Source of the DNA: Arthrobacter sp. Leaf141
GTDB taxonomy: Bacteria > Actinomycetota > Actinomycetes > Actinomycetales > Micrococcaceae
Assembly (NCBI RefSeq): GCF_001424565.1
Contig: NZ_LMOL01000016.1
Location: 284,523 to 348,522, forward strand
DNA: 64,000 nucleotides
Reading direction: 5' to 3'
In this document: positions 24,852 to 32,837 of the stretch, in pieces
How positions within the stretch are numbered: position 1 is the first letter of the stretch
How the letters are laid out: each line of letters begins with the position of its first letter
Notes under the pieces: model-generated
The model's input: only the letters and a program-made list of their open reading frames with translations
Databases searched by the model: none
Told to the model about the DNA's origin: nothing
Position numbers and translations under genes: made by a program

Positions 24852-25783
24852 GAATCGGCGCGCCGGGTGTACTTGCTGTTGAGCCATTCCTGCAGCATCT
24901 CCCGAAGGACCAGCAGGACCGCCGACGCGGCCTCGGACAGCGGTTCGTGATCAGGGGTGCAGAGGGCGATCCGGCATTGCAGTGCGGGGTCCGAAATCCG
25001 CAGCACCCGGAAGTCCTCCTCGTGGAAGAGCGCGTCCGCAGCCGACTTGGGCAGGATGGTTGCGCCCAGGTCCGTCCGGAGCAGCCGGGTCAGGCTGGGG
25101 ACGGACTCCACTTCCCCCATCAGGCGCAGTTCCATGCCCTTGGCTTCGATCCCGGCCTGGACCACCTGGCGGAGGGTGTGGTTCTGCTCGGGCAGGAACA
25201 GACCAATTTTGGCTGCTTCAGCCAGGGTGACGGAACCCGCATCGGCGGCGATACCCAGGTCCCGCCCCGCGTTGACAATCAGGTGCAGGTCCTCCACGAT
25301 CAGCGTGGTGAACTTGACGCCGCGGATGGGGCCCGGCTCGTAAATCAACGCCATGTCCAGGCGCCCGTTCTTGATGGCATCGCTCAGGACGCCACCGTAA
25401 ATCTCGGTCAGGTGCAGCACAATGTCCGGGTAAAGCCGGCCAACTTCCCGGATGATCTGGGGCGTGAGGCTCGAGGCCATGCTGTACGGCGCGATGGCGA
25501 TGGAAACGCGGCCTGACGGCGCGGCGCCGGAAGATGCCACGTCCAGGCGTGCCTGCTCCACCTGGCGCAGGATGGTTTGCGCGTGCCGGTACAGGGTGTG
25601 GCCTGCGGCGGTGGGCTGGACCCCCTGCTTGCTGCGGATCAGGAGCCGCTGCTTGAGATCGTTTTCCAGGGACGAGACCTGCTGGCTCAGGGCAGGCTGC
25701 GCCACGTGCAGCGCCGCCGCGGCCTTGGTGATGCTGCCCGAGTCGACGATCTGTACGAAGTACGCCAGCTTCCTAGTGTCCAA
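24848..25783 (-). CDS. LysR-family transcriptional regulator
   Basis: 311 residues from TTG 25783, behind GAGGA with 6 nt spacing; a longer frame to 25828 lacks a ribosome site. The N-terminal winged helix is typical (LDTRKLAYFVQIVDSGSITK, AAAALHVAQPALSQQVSSLE). The effector domain resembles the Nac/Cbl branch (PSGRVSIAIAPYSMASSLTP, LPEQNHTLRQVVQAG). It is divergent from the ABC importer operon starting at 26097 and lies between the aminotransferase/aldolase pair and the importer, so all are likely targets. Confidence 0.92.
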   Translation of the reverse strand: MDTRKLAYFVQIVDSGSITKAAAALHVAQPALSQQVSSLENDLKQRLLIRSKQGVQPTAAGHTLYRHAQTILRQVEQARLDVASSGAAPSGRVSIAIAPYSMASSLTPQIIREVGRLYPDIVLHLTEIYGGVLSDAIKNGRLDMALIYEPGPIRGVKFTTLIVEDLHLIVNAGRDLGIAADAGSVTLAEAAKIGLFLPEQNHTLRQVVQAGIEAKGMELRLMGEVESVPSLTRLLRTDLGATILPKSAADALFHEEDFRVLRISDPALQCRIALCTPDHEPLSEAASAVLLVLREMLQEWLNSKYTRRADS

Positions 25784-25858
25784 AACGTTCCTCTTTCCAG
25801 CACGGTGGGCAGGCCCGCCGGGGGTCATACGCGAACGCTATGTAGGGACATGCATTCG

Positions 25859-25882
25859 GTCTTTGTGTGATCCACATCTCGG
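25859..25882 (+). promoter_or_regulatory. 24-bp motif upstream of the ABC importer, repeated upstream of pxpA
   Basis: GTCTTTGTGTGA then TCCACA then TCTCGG. Twenty of 24 bases match the copy at 30146-30169 (variable part GTCAAC). It lies in the 313-bp divergent gap 25784-26096 between the LysR gene and the importer, 215 bp before the importer start. It contains TGTG-N3-CACA, so it may be a regulator site; the rest of the gap is A+T-rich and otherwise featureless. Confidence 0.55.
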
Positions 25883-26096
25883 ACCTAAGTTTATGCCAGA
25901 CGACATTTCCGTGACGGCATCATTCTATCCCCGTCGATCAATGGGAAAAAACTATGACCCAATATGCATTTTGCATGTTTGGTACATTCGGCCGAAATGT
26001 CATCGCTTTAAACATTCCGGAAATAAGTGCCGCATACCTTCTGGTGTGTTCTTGGGCCCACCCACCGGATTCTTCCTTATGAGAAAGAGCTGACAG

Positions 26097-27179
26097 ATGA
26101 AAGTAACGAATAAGGGAAAGTTTGCGGCGCTGGCTGCGATCTCCGTTTCCGCCCTGGTCCTGACCGGCTGCGGCGGCGGATCCACCCCGGCGGCCAATGA
26201 CAGCCCGGACTCCGGCGAAGTCAACCTGATCGCCTACTCCGGTGTGTGGCAGGACCAGTACACGGCCGCCGTCATCGAGCCCTTCAAAGCCAAGTACCCC
26301 AACATCAAAATCAACTTCTCCTCCAAGCGGTCCTCCGCCGAAATGTTGAGCGCACTGCAGGGCCAGAAGAACAGCCCCGCCACGGACGTTGCCATCATGG
26401 ACAACTCGGTCTCCACCACCGGCAACAAGCAGGGCCTCTTCGAGAAGGTGGACGCTGCCGGCGTCCCCAACCTGGCCAACGTTCCGGACGACTTCAAAAA
26501 CAAGGACGGATTCGGCCCGGTGGTCATGCTGGACGCCGTCGGACTCCTCTACGACACCGCCGCCTTCCCCAAAGCCCCGGACAGCTGGGACGTCCTCTGG
26601 GATCCGGCCTACGCCGGCAAGATCAACGTCAACGCGCCCCCGTCGCTGCTGGGCCTATCCCTGACCGCCATCACCTCAAAAATGGAGGGCGAGGACTACA
26701 CGCAGGGGATCGACAAGGCCGTGGCCCGGCTGAAGGAACTGGCTCCCGCCGTCCAGACCTTCGCCCCGAACCCGGACGAATACCAGAACGTGATCACAGG
26801 GCAGACCGTCCTGGGCCTGGGCCAGAATGCCCGCGGCCAGTTCTACAGCGACCAAAGCAACAAAAAGATGGGCGTCACCTTTCCGAAGGAAGGCACCGTC
26901 TACCAGATCAACACGGTGAACCTCGTCAAGGATGCCCCGCACGCAGCCGCAGCCAAGACCTTCATTGACTACTCCCTCTCCGCCGAAGCCCAGACGGCCT
27001 TCGCCAAGGCGCTGTTCTACGCCCCGTCCGTCAACAACGCGGACCTCCCGGCAGACGTCAAGGACCGGGTGGTCCCCACCGACGGTTCCCTTAACATCAT
27101 CCCCCTCGACGTCGACTTCCTGTCCTCGGCCCGCGACAAGTGGACCGACACCTGGAAGCGCGAAATCATCACCAAATAG
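26097..27179 (+). CDS. extracellular solute-binding lipoprotein (spermidine/putrescine-type ABC importer)
   Basis: 360 residues with a lipoprotein signal and lipobox LTGC (Cys about 25) followed by GGGS. The body is of the PotD/AfuA type (NLIAYSGVWQDQYTAAVIEP, DSWDVLWDPAYAGKINVNAP). It binds a small solute outside the cell for the importer encoded by the next three genes. The class carries polyamines, iron, opines, phosphonates and amino-acid-like compounds, so the ligand is open. Position next to the aminotransferase, aldolase and pxpABC suggests an amino-acid-like or lactam ligand. Confidence 0.92.
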   Translation: MKVTNKGKFAALAAISVSALVLTGCGGGSTPAANDSPDSGEVNLIAYSGVWQDQYTAAVIEPFKAKYPNIKINFSSKRSSAEMLSALQGQKNSPATDVAIMDNSVSTTGNKQGLFEKVDAAGVPNLANVPDDFKNKDGFGPVVMLDAVGLLYDTAAFPKAPDSWDVLWDPAYAGKINVNAPPSLLGLSLTAITSKMEGEDYTQGIDKAVARLKELAPAVQTFAPNPDEYQNVITGQTVLGLGQNARGQFYSDQSNKKMGVTFPKEGTVYQINTVNLVKDAPHAAAAKTFIDYSLSAEAQTAFAKALFYAPSVNNADLPADVKDRVVPTDGSLNIIPLDVDFLSSARDKWTDTWKREIITK

Positions 27180-27227
27180 CCGCCCACCGGCGCCCCTGCC
27201 TCCCTTCGCATCAGGAGAACTGAAACC

Positions 27228-28340
27228 GTGAGTGAAACAAAACTGTCGATCGTTGATCTGACCAAGCGATACGCCGCAGGCCTTGACCCGGCGGTGGACC
27301 GACTGAACATGCAGGTGGAGGAGGGGCACCTGGTGGCGCTCCTCGGCCCGTCCGGGTGCGGCAAAACCACCACCTTGCGGATGGTGGCGGGCCTGATGGA
27401 CCCCACCGCCGGGTCCATCGTGGTGGACGGAAAGGAAATCACGCACACGCCCGTCAACAAGCGCGGCATGGGCATGGTGTTCCAGTCGTACGCGCTGTTC
27501 CCCCACATGAACGTGGAACAGAACGTGGCGTTCGGGCTGCAGATGCGGCAAACGCCCAAAGCCGAGCAGAAAAAACGGGTGGCGGCCGCCCTGGACATGG
27601 TCCAGCTGGGCCACCTCGGAAAGCGGCAGACCCGGGAACTCTCCGGTGGCCAGCAGCAGCGGATCGCGTTGGCCCGCGCGCTGGTGGTGGAGCCCACCCT
27701 GCTCCTGCTGGATGAGCCCCTTTCCAACCTCGACGCCAAGCTCCGCGAAACCATGCGGACCGAAATCCGGTCCATCCAGCAGCGCACCCGCGCCACCACC
27801 CTGTTCGTCACCCACGACCAGGACGAGGCACTGGACATGGCCGACCGGATCGCGGTGATGAACGGTGGCCTGATCGAGCAGTTCGGCTCACCCACCGACG
27901 TCTACGAACGCCCGCAGACCCACTTCGTGGCCAACTTCATCGGCCAGGCAAACTTCCTCGACGTCACCATCATCTCGGAAACCGGCCCCGCCCCCGTGGC
28001 CGGCGAGGCCAGCTACAAAGTGGACGTCGAAGGCCTCGGCGGCTTCGGCGCCGTCGGCGCCAAGGGGCTCACCGGAGCCCACGAACTGGTCATCCGTCCG
28101 CACCGGCTCAAGGTCACCCTCACCGGTGAAGGCCACGACGCGCTGAAGGGAACCATCGAACGGGTCAGCTACACCGGCGATGCCCTGTCCGTTGCCATTG
28201 CTGTAGGAGAAAGAAGCTTCAACGCCCAGCTGCTGACCACCAGCGGGGACCTGCCCCGCCGCGGTGACACCGCGTACCTGTCCTGGGCGCCGGAAGACGC
28301 CTACCTGCTGCCGGCAGCCGCACCCGGGAAGGCATCATGA
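27228..28340 (+). CDS. ABC transporter ATPase (PotA type)
   Basis: 370 residues. Walker A is LLGPSGCGKTTTLRMVAG, the ABC signature is LSGGQQQRIALARAL, Walker B is TLLLLDEPLSNLDAKLRE with the switch His in VTHDQDEAL. A C-terminal TOBE domain (about 285-360) fits polyamine/iron-type importers. It powers the permeases at 28337 and 29258, and its end overlaps the first permease start by 4 bp (ATGA). Confidence 0.95.
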   Translation: MSETKLSIVDLTKRYAAGLDPAVDRLNMQVEEGHLVALLGPSGCGKTTTLRMVAGLMDPTAGSIVVDGKEITHTPVNKRGMGMVFQSYALFPHMNVEQNVAFGLQMRQTPKAEQKKRVAAALDMVQLGHLGKRQTRELSGGQQQRIALARALVVEPTLLLLDEPLSNLDAKLRETMRTEIRSIQQRTRATTLFVTHDQDEALDMADRIAVMNGGLIEQFGSPTDVYERPQTHFVANFIGQANFLDVTIISETGPAPVAGEASYKVDVEGLGGFGAVGAKGLTGAHELVIRPHRLKVTLTGEGHDALKGTIERVSYTGDALSVAIAVGERSFNAQLLTTSGDLPRRGDTAYLSWAPEDAYLLPAAAPGKAS

Positions 28341-29254
28341 CCCTCCTCAAGACCAGGGGGCGCTCGCCGCTCCAGGCCGCGGGCTCAGGTGAACTCGAAA
28401 AAGCCACCGAGAAGCGGAACCGGCGCACGTACCTGGCGCTGCTGATTCCCGGACTCTTGGGCCTGCTGGTGAGCTTCGTCTTCCCACTGGCCTACATGGT
28501 GCGGATGTCGTTCAACAAAGGCGCACCGGACGGCGTCATCGAGGAAACCTTCACGTTCGACACCTACCTGCAGCCCCTCACCGATCCGTACTACTGGAAA
28601 GTGACCCTGGATACCTTCCAGATGGGCGTTACGGTGGGCCTGCTCTGCGTGCTGGTTTCCTACCCTGTGGCGCTGTTCCTGGCCCGGAGCCAAAGCAAAT
28701 ACCGCGGGCTGCTCCTGGCCATCGCCATTGCCCCGCTGCTGACCTCAGCCGTCGTCCGTACCTATGGCTGGATGGTCATCCTGGGCACCAACGGCCTGAT
28801 CAACTCGTCCCTGACGGGAATGGGCCTGATCGATACGCCACTGAAACTGACCAACAACATCACCGGCGTGACCATTGGCCTGGTGGAAATCTTTATGCCC
28901 TACGCCATCCTCGCCATGATCTCAGGGTTCGGCCGGCTCAGCCCGCAGCTGGAAGAGGCCGCCGGGTCCCTGGGGGCCAGCAAGGCAAAGATCTTCGCCC
29001 GCGTGACCCTGCCGCTCAGCCTGCCGGGCATCCTCACCGCTTTCCTGCTGGTGTTCGTCCTGTCCATCAGCACCTTCATCACGCCCCGCCTCCTGGGCGG
29101 CGGCAGCGTCCAGGTGCTGGCCACTGAGATCTACGACCAGACCACCGGCCTGCTCAACTGGCCCTTCGCGGCCGCCCTGTCCGTCATCCTGCTGGTGCTG
29201 TTCGGGCTGATCATCGCCGTCTACCAGCGGCTAACACGAAAAATCGGAGGCTGA
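28337..29254 (+). CDS. ABC transporter permease (PotB type)
   Basis: 305 residues with six membrane segments; the first is YLALLIPGLLGLLVSFVFPL. The EAA loop is EEAAGSLGASKAKIFARVTL. Overlap with the ATPase gene (ATGA) shows translational coupling. It forms the channel with the PotC-type permease encoded 3 bp downstream. Confidence 0.94.
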   Translation: MTLLKTRGRSPLQAAGSGELEKATEKRNRRTYLALLIPGLLGLLVSFVFPLAYMVRMSFNKGAPDGVIEETFTFDTYLQPLTDPYYWKVTLDTFQMGVTVGLLCVLVSYPVALFLARSQSKYRGLLLAIAIAPLLTSAVVRTYGWMVILGTNGLINSSLTGMGLIDTPLKLTNNITGVTIGLVEIFMPYAILAMISGFGRLSPQLEEAAGSLGASKAKIFARVTLPLSLPGILTAFLLVFVLSISTFITPRLLGGGSVQVLATEIYDQTTGLLNWPFAAALSVILLVLFGLIIAVYQRLTRKIGG

Positions 29255-29257
29255 ACC

Positions 29258-30073
29258 ATGAGCGAAGCACCGCTGTTCAAACCACGGTTCAACGCCGCGA
29301 AGCCCGCCTTCGGCATCCTCGTGTTCCTGCTTTACGTGTTCCTGCTGGCGCCGCTGCTGATCGTCTTTGTTGTCTCCTTCGCCTCCAACCAGTACCTCTC
29401 GTTCCCGCCGGAGGGCTTCACCCTCAAGTGGTACGAGATGCTGCCAAAGGAAAGCACCTTTATGGAGGGCATGAAGGTAAGCCTGATTGTCGCCGTTGTG
29501 GTCACCCTGATCGTCCTGGCGCTGGGTGTTCCGGTGGCCCTGGCCCTCGACCGGTTCGAGTTCAAAGCAAAAGCGGCCGTGCAGTCTTTTTTCCTCTCCC
29601 CGCTGCTGATCCCCAGCATCGTGCTGGCGCTGGGCATGGTGCTGCTGTTCGGCCCGCTCAGGCTGAACAACACCTACGCCGGGATCATCATCGGCCACGT
29701 CGCCATCACCATCCCGTTTGTCATCAGGACCACGCTGATGAGCCTGGCCACCACCGATACCTCCTGCGAAGCCGCTGCCAGGATCCTCGGCGCCAATTCG
29801 TGGACGGTGTTCCGGCGGGTGACCCTGCCCATCATCGCGCCAGGGGTGATCGCCGGCGGCGTCATCGCCTTCATCGTGTCCTTCGACGAGGCCGTCATCT
29901 CCTTGTTCGTAGCGGAATCGGGCCTGCCCACGCTCCCGGTGCAGGTCCTGAGGTACGTCGAAAATTCGGCGGACGCCGCCGTCGCCGCCCTTTCCGTGAT
30001 CCTGATCCTGATCTCCCTGGCCGTTGTGGTCATCGTGGAACGGGTGATGGGCCTGCGCAAGGCGCTGCGGTAA
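29258..30073 (+). CDS. ABC transporter permease (PotC type)
   Basis: 271 residues with six membrane segments, beginning PAFGILVFLLYVFLLAPLLI. The EAA loop is CEAAARILGANSWTVFRRVT. It is the last gene of the importer operon; a 12-bp-stem hairpin follows at 30098-30131. Confidence 0.94.
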   Translation: MSEAPLFKPRFNAAKPAFGILVFLLYVFLLAPLLIVFVVSFASNQYLSFPPEGFTLKWYEMLPKESTFMEGMKVSLIVAVVVTLIVLALGVPVALALDRFEFKAKAAVQSFFLSPLLIPSIVLALGMVLLFGPLRLNNTYAGIIIGHVAITIPFVIRTTLMSLATTDTSCEAAARILGANSWTVFRRVTLPIIAPGVIAGGVIAFIVSFDEAVISLFVAESGLPTLPVQVLRYVENSADAAVAALSVILILISLAVVVIVERVMGLRKALR

Positions 30074-30097
30074 TTCCTGGACCCGCACGCCCCCGGC

Positions 30098-30131
30098 GGG
30101 ATAGGGCCACGTCATAACCTGGCCCTATCCC
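30098..30131 (+). terminator. hairpin terminator after the importer operon
   Basis: GGGATAGGGCCA (30098-30109) pairs perfectly with TGGCCCTATCCC (30120-30131), with a 10-nt loop. No T-run follows, as is common in high-GC actinobacteria. Confidence 0.7.
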
Positions 30132-30145
30132 GTGACACCGATTAC

Positions 30146-30169
30146 GTCTTTGTGTGAGTCAACTCTCGG
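30146..30169 (+). promoter_or_regulatory. second copy of the 24-bp upstream motif, before pxpA
   Basis: GTCTTTGTGTGA then GTCAAC then TCTCGG, 20 of 24 bases identical to 25859-25882 and in the same orientation. It lies 115 bp before pxpA and just after the importer terminator, so it marks a new regulated transcription unit. Confidence 0.55.
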
Positions 30170-30182
30170 TGACAGACTTTTT

Positions 30183-30224
30183 GAAGGCCGGAAGTGGCGG
30201 CGCAAACCGCCGCTTCCGGCCTTC
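30183..30224 (+). promoter_or_regulatory. strong hairpin in the leader before pxpA
   Basis: An 18-bp stem with one T-G pair (30183-30200 with 30207-30224) and a 6-nt loop CGCAAA. It lies between the 24-bp motif and the pxpA ribosome site. No T-run follows. If transcription begins near the motif, this hairpin is in the leader and could act as an attenuator; otherwise it is a second terminator of the importer operon. Confidence 0.5.
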
Positions 30225-30283
30225 ACTCCGAACCACCAGCCGCGAAACGCGGCGGCGGCAGATACCCCAGCAGAGGAAGGCCC

Positions 30284-31072
30284 ATGATGCCCACAGTTGA
30301 TCTCGTAGCGGATCTTGGTGAAGGCTTTGGTGCCTACTCAATCGGCGACGACGCAGCCCTGCTCGACATCGTCTCCAGCGCCAACATCGCCTGCGGCTTC
30401 CACGCCGGCGACCCGGACATCATGAACGCCACCGTTGCAGAATGCGTCCGCAAGGGCGTAGGCATCGGGGCGCACCCCAGCTTCCCGGACCTGCGGGGCT
30501 TCGGCCGGCGCGCCATGGACCTCACGGCGGAGGAAGTCCGCAACGACGTGGTCTACCAGCTCGGCGCGCTGACCGCCTTCGCCGGCTACCACGGCGCCTC
30601 CGTCTCCCACCTGGCCCCGCACGGCCGGCTGGGCAACCTGGTGGCCACCCGGGCCGACTACGCGGACGCGGTGGCAGAGGCCGCCAGCCGCGTGGATCCC
30701 AGCCTGATCATCCTGGCCCAGGACGGCGAACTCGCCCTGGCCGCCGCCCGCCGCGGGCTCAGCGTGGGGATTGTGGGCATCGCGGACCGGGCCTACCAGG
30801 ATGACGGCACACTGGTGCCCAGGGCGCTGCCCGGCGCCGTCATCCACGACCCCGCCATCATCGTTGACCGGACCGTCCGGATGGTCTGTGAAGGACTGAT
30901 CCGCACCGCTTCCGGCACGGACATCCGCATCGCCGCGGACACCGTGCTGCTGCACGGCGACAACGCCGGCGCCGTCGAACTCGCCGGCCTGATCCGCAGC
31001 GAACTGATCGCCGCCGGTGTCACCATCGCCCCGCTGGCCCAGGTGCTCGCCGCAAAGCAGAAGGCCGCCTGA
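30284..31072 (+). CDS. pxpA: 5-oxoprolinase subunit A (LamB/YcsF family)
   Basis: 262 residues from ATG 30284 behind GAGGAAGG. The LamB/YcsF hallmark is DLVADLGEGFGAYSIGDDAA followed by VSSANIACGFHAGDP, with metal-site His and Asp, and GIGAHPSFPDLRGFGRR. With PxpB and PxpC it opens 5-oxoproline (pyroglutamate) to glutamate using ATP. All three subunits follow in order with 1-bp spacing or overlap. In most pyroglutamate-using loci DLNCDLGE is seen; here the motif reads DLVADLGE, which may mean a variant lactam substrate. Confidence 0.9.
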   Translation: MMPTVDLVADLGEGFGAYSIGDDAALLDIVSSANIACGFHAGDPDIMNATVAECVRKGVGIGAHPSFPDLRGFGRRAMDLTAEEVRNDVVYQLGALTAFAGYHGASVSHLAPHGRLGNLVATRADYADAVAEAASRVDPSLIILAQDGELALAAARRGLSVGIVGIADRAYQDDGTLVPRALPGAVIHDPAIIVDRTVRMVCEGLIRTASGTDIRIAADTVLLHGDNAGAVELAGLIRSELIAAGVTIAPLAQVLAAKQKAA

Positions 31073-31073
31073 C

Positions 31074-31787
31074 ATGTCCGCTCCCACCCTTGAAATCCAC
31101 GAGTCAGGCGACGCCGCCCTACGCGCCGTGGCAGTGTCAGCGGACAAGGAAGCCAACTGGAGCACCGTCCACTCGCTGGCAGCCTGGCTGGCCACCGCCG
31201 GGGTGGACGGAATCCACGGCGCTGTCCCCACCTACGACTCGGTCCTGGTGGAATTCGATCCCTACATCACATCCGCCCGGCAGGTCCGGGCGTTCATCCA
31301 GCTGGGAATGCGCCAGCTGGAGTTTGTGGGCGGCGGCCTGCGGCAGCCCCGGCACTTCGACGTGCCGGTGGTGTACGGCGGGGGCTACGGCCCCGACCTG
31401 GAACGGGTGGCCGAACAGCAGGGCCTCTCCGTTGCCGAAGTCATCGCGCTTCACACCCAAAAGTCCTACCTCATCCGCTGCCTGGGCGCGCCCGCCGGTT
31501 CACCCATGATGGACGGGCCCGACTTTCCCCATCCTGTCCCGCGGCTCAAGGACCCGAGGCTGTCCGTCCCCGCCGGAGCCGTGTCGGTAGCCGGCCGCCA
31601 GGCGGTTATTGCCCCGGCCGTCGCCCCGGGCGGCTGGTGCGTCATCGGCCAGACCCCGCTGGTGGTCCTCGACGCCGCCAGGGAACCCCTGGTTCCCTAT
31701 ACCCCCGGAGATGTCCTGCGCTTCCACCGGATTGACGCCGTCGAATTCGCCCGGCTTGAGGGCCGGCCGCTGGAGGCCACGGCATGA
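31074..31787 (+). CDS. pxpB: 5-oxoprolinase subunit B (KipI family)
   Basis: 237 residues from ATG 31074, 1 nt after pxpA. KipI-family features are ESGDAALRAVAVS at the start, VLVEFDPYITSARQVRAFI, PVVYGGGYGPDLERVAEQQG and GFCxxG-like GAPAGSPMMDGPDF with IGQTPLVVLDA near the end. It pairs with PxpC to form the ATP-dependent part of 5-oxoprolinase. The stop overlaps the pxpC start by 4 bp (ATGA). Confidence 0.9.
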   Translation: MSAPTLEIHESGDAALRAVAVSADKEANWSTVHSLAAWLATAGVDGIHGAVPTYDSVLVEFDPYITSARQVRAFIQLGMRQLEFVGGGLRQPRHFDVPVVYGGGYGPDLERVAEQQGLSVAEVIALHTQKSYLIRCLGAPAGSPMMDGPDFPHPVPRLKDPRLSVPAGAVSVAGRQAVIAPAVAPGGWCVIGQTPLVVLDAAREPLVPYTPGDVLRFHRIDAVEFARLEGRPLEATA

Positions 31788-32797
31788 ACAACCCACTGAT
31801 CGTCGAACAGGCCGGCAACTCGGTCATCACTGACCTCGGCAGGACCAGGGGACCCGCCTTCGGGCTCCCCGTCAACGGCGCCCTGGACCAGTTCTCGGCC
31901 AAGGCCGCCAACATCCTGGCAGGCAACCCGGACAACGATCCGCTCCTGGAAATCACCGCACTGGACTTCCGGATGCGGGCCACCTCTGACCTGCTGATCG
32001 CCGTGACCGGCGCACCCCTGCACCTGACTGTCGGCGGCCGGGAAACCCCCTGCTGGGAGCCGGTATCCGTCCGCGCCGGGGAAACCGTGGCCATCCGCCG
32101 CATCACCACCGGCCTCCGCGCCTACATCGCGGTCCACGGTTCCTTCCCCGTCCCCGTCCTGCTGGGCAGCTGCGCCCCGGACACCGTAATCGGCTTCGGC
32201 CTCCGGCTCGCCAACGGCACCGCCCTCCCCACGGCCGCCAGCCTCCCGCCCGTCAGCCAGCCGCACTTCGGCCTGCCGCTTTACCGGTTGGGGTTCGCCG
32301 CGCCACAGTTCAGGGACCACCTGGTCATTGACGTGACGGACGGCCCGGACGTGACCGAGTTCGGCGCCACCGCGGAACTGCTGTACCGGAGCACCTACAC
32401 GGTCAGCCCCCGCAGCAACCACATCGGGCTGCGGCTGGGCGGGCTGCTCCCGGAACGCCAGACGACGGCGGAAGTCCTCTCACGCGGCGTCCCGGTGGGT
32501 GCCATCGAGGTTCCGTCGCGGGACGAACTGCTGCTGCTGCACCGAGGCCGCGGCGTGACCGCCGGCTACCCTGTGCTCGCCGTCGCCACCACCCGCGCCC
32601 TGGACCTCCTGGGCCAGGCCAGGCCAGGCCACACCATCACCTTCCGAAAAACCACCGTCGCCGAAGCCACCGCCACACACCGGGCAGCGTGCCTCGAGCT
32701 GGAGAGGCTGCGTGGAACCGTGCAGACCGTCTTCGGGCTGCTCGGCGTTGGAACCAACGCCGGCTGGCGTGAGCTGCCCGCCGCAGCCGGAATCTAA
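31784..32797 (+). CDS. pxpC: 5-oxoprolinase subunit C (KipA / biotin-dependent carboxyltransferase-like family)
   Basis: 337 residues. The family start VEQAGNSVITDLGRTRGPAF then GLPVNGALDQFSAKAANILA is present, as are NPDNDPLLEI, ARPGHTITF and ELERLRG at the end. It completes the PxpABC complex. It is coupled to pxpB by ATGA overlap and followed after 40 bp by the symporter gene. Confidence 0.9.
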   Translation: MNNPLIVEQAGNSVITDLGRTRGPAFGLPVNGALDQFSAKAANILAGNPDNDPLLEITALDFRMRATSDLLIAVTGAPLHLTVGGRETPCWEPVSVRAGETVAIRRITTGLRAYIAVHGSFPVPVLLGSCAPDTVIGFGLRLANGTALPTAASLPPVSQPHFGLPLYRLGFAAPQFRDHLVIDVTDGPDVTEFGATAELLYRSTYTVSPRSNHIGLRLGGLLPERQTTAEVLSRGVPVGAIEVPSRDELLLLHRGRGVTAGYPVLAVATTRALDLLGQARPGHTITFRKTTVAEATATHRAACLELERLRGTVQTVFGLLGVGTNAGWRELPAAAGI

Positions 32798-32837
32798 GCG
32801 CATGCCCCCCGTGCCAAACCCCGCAAAGGACCTGAAC

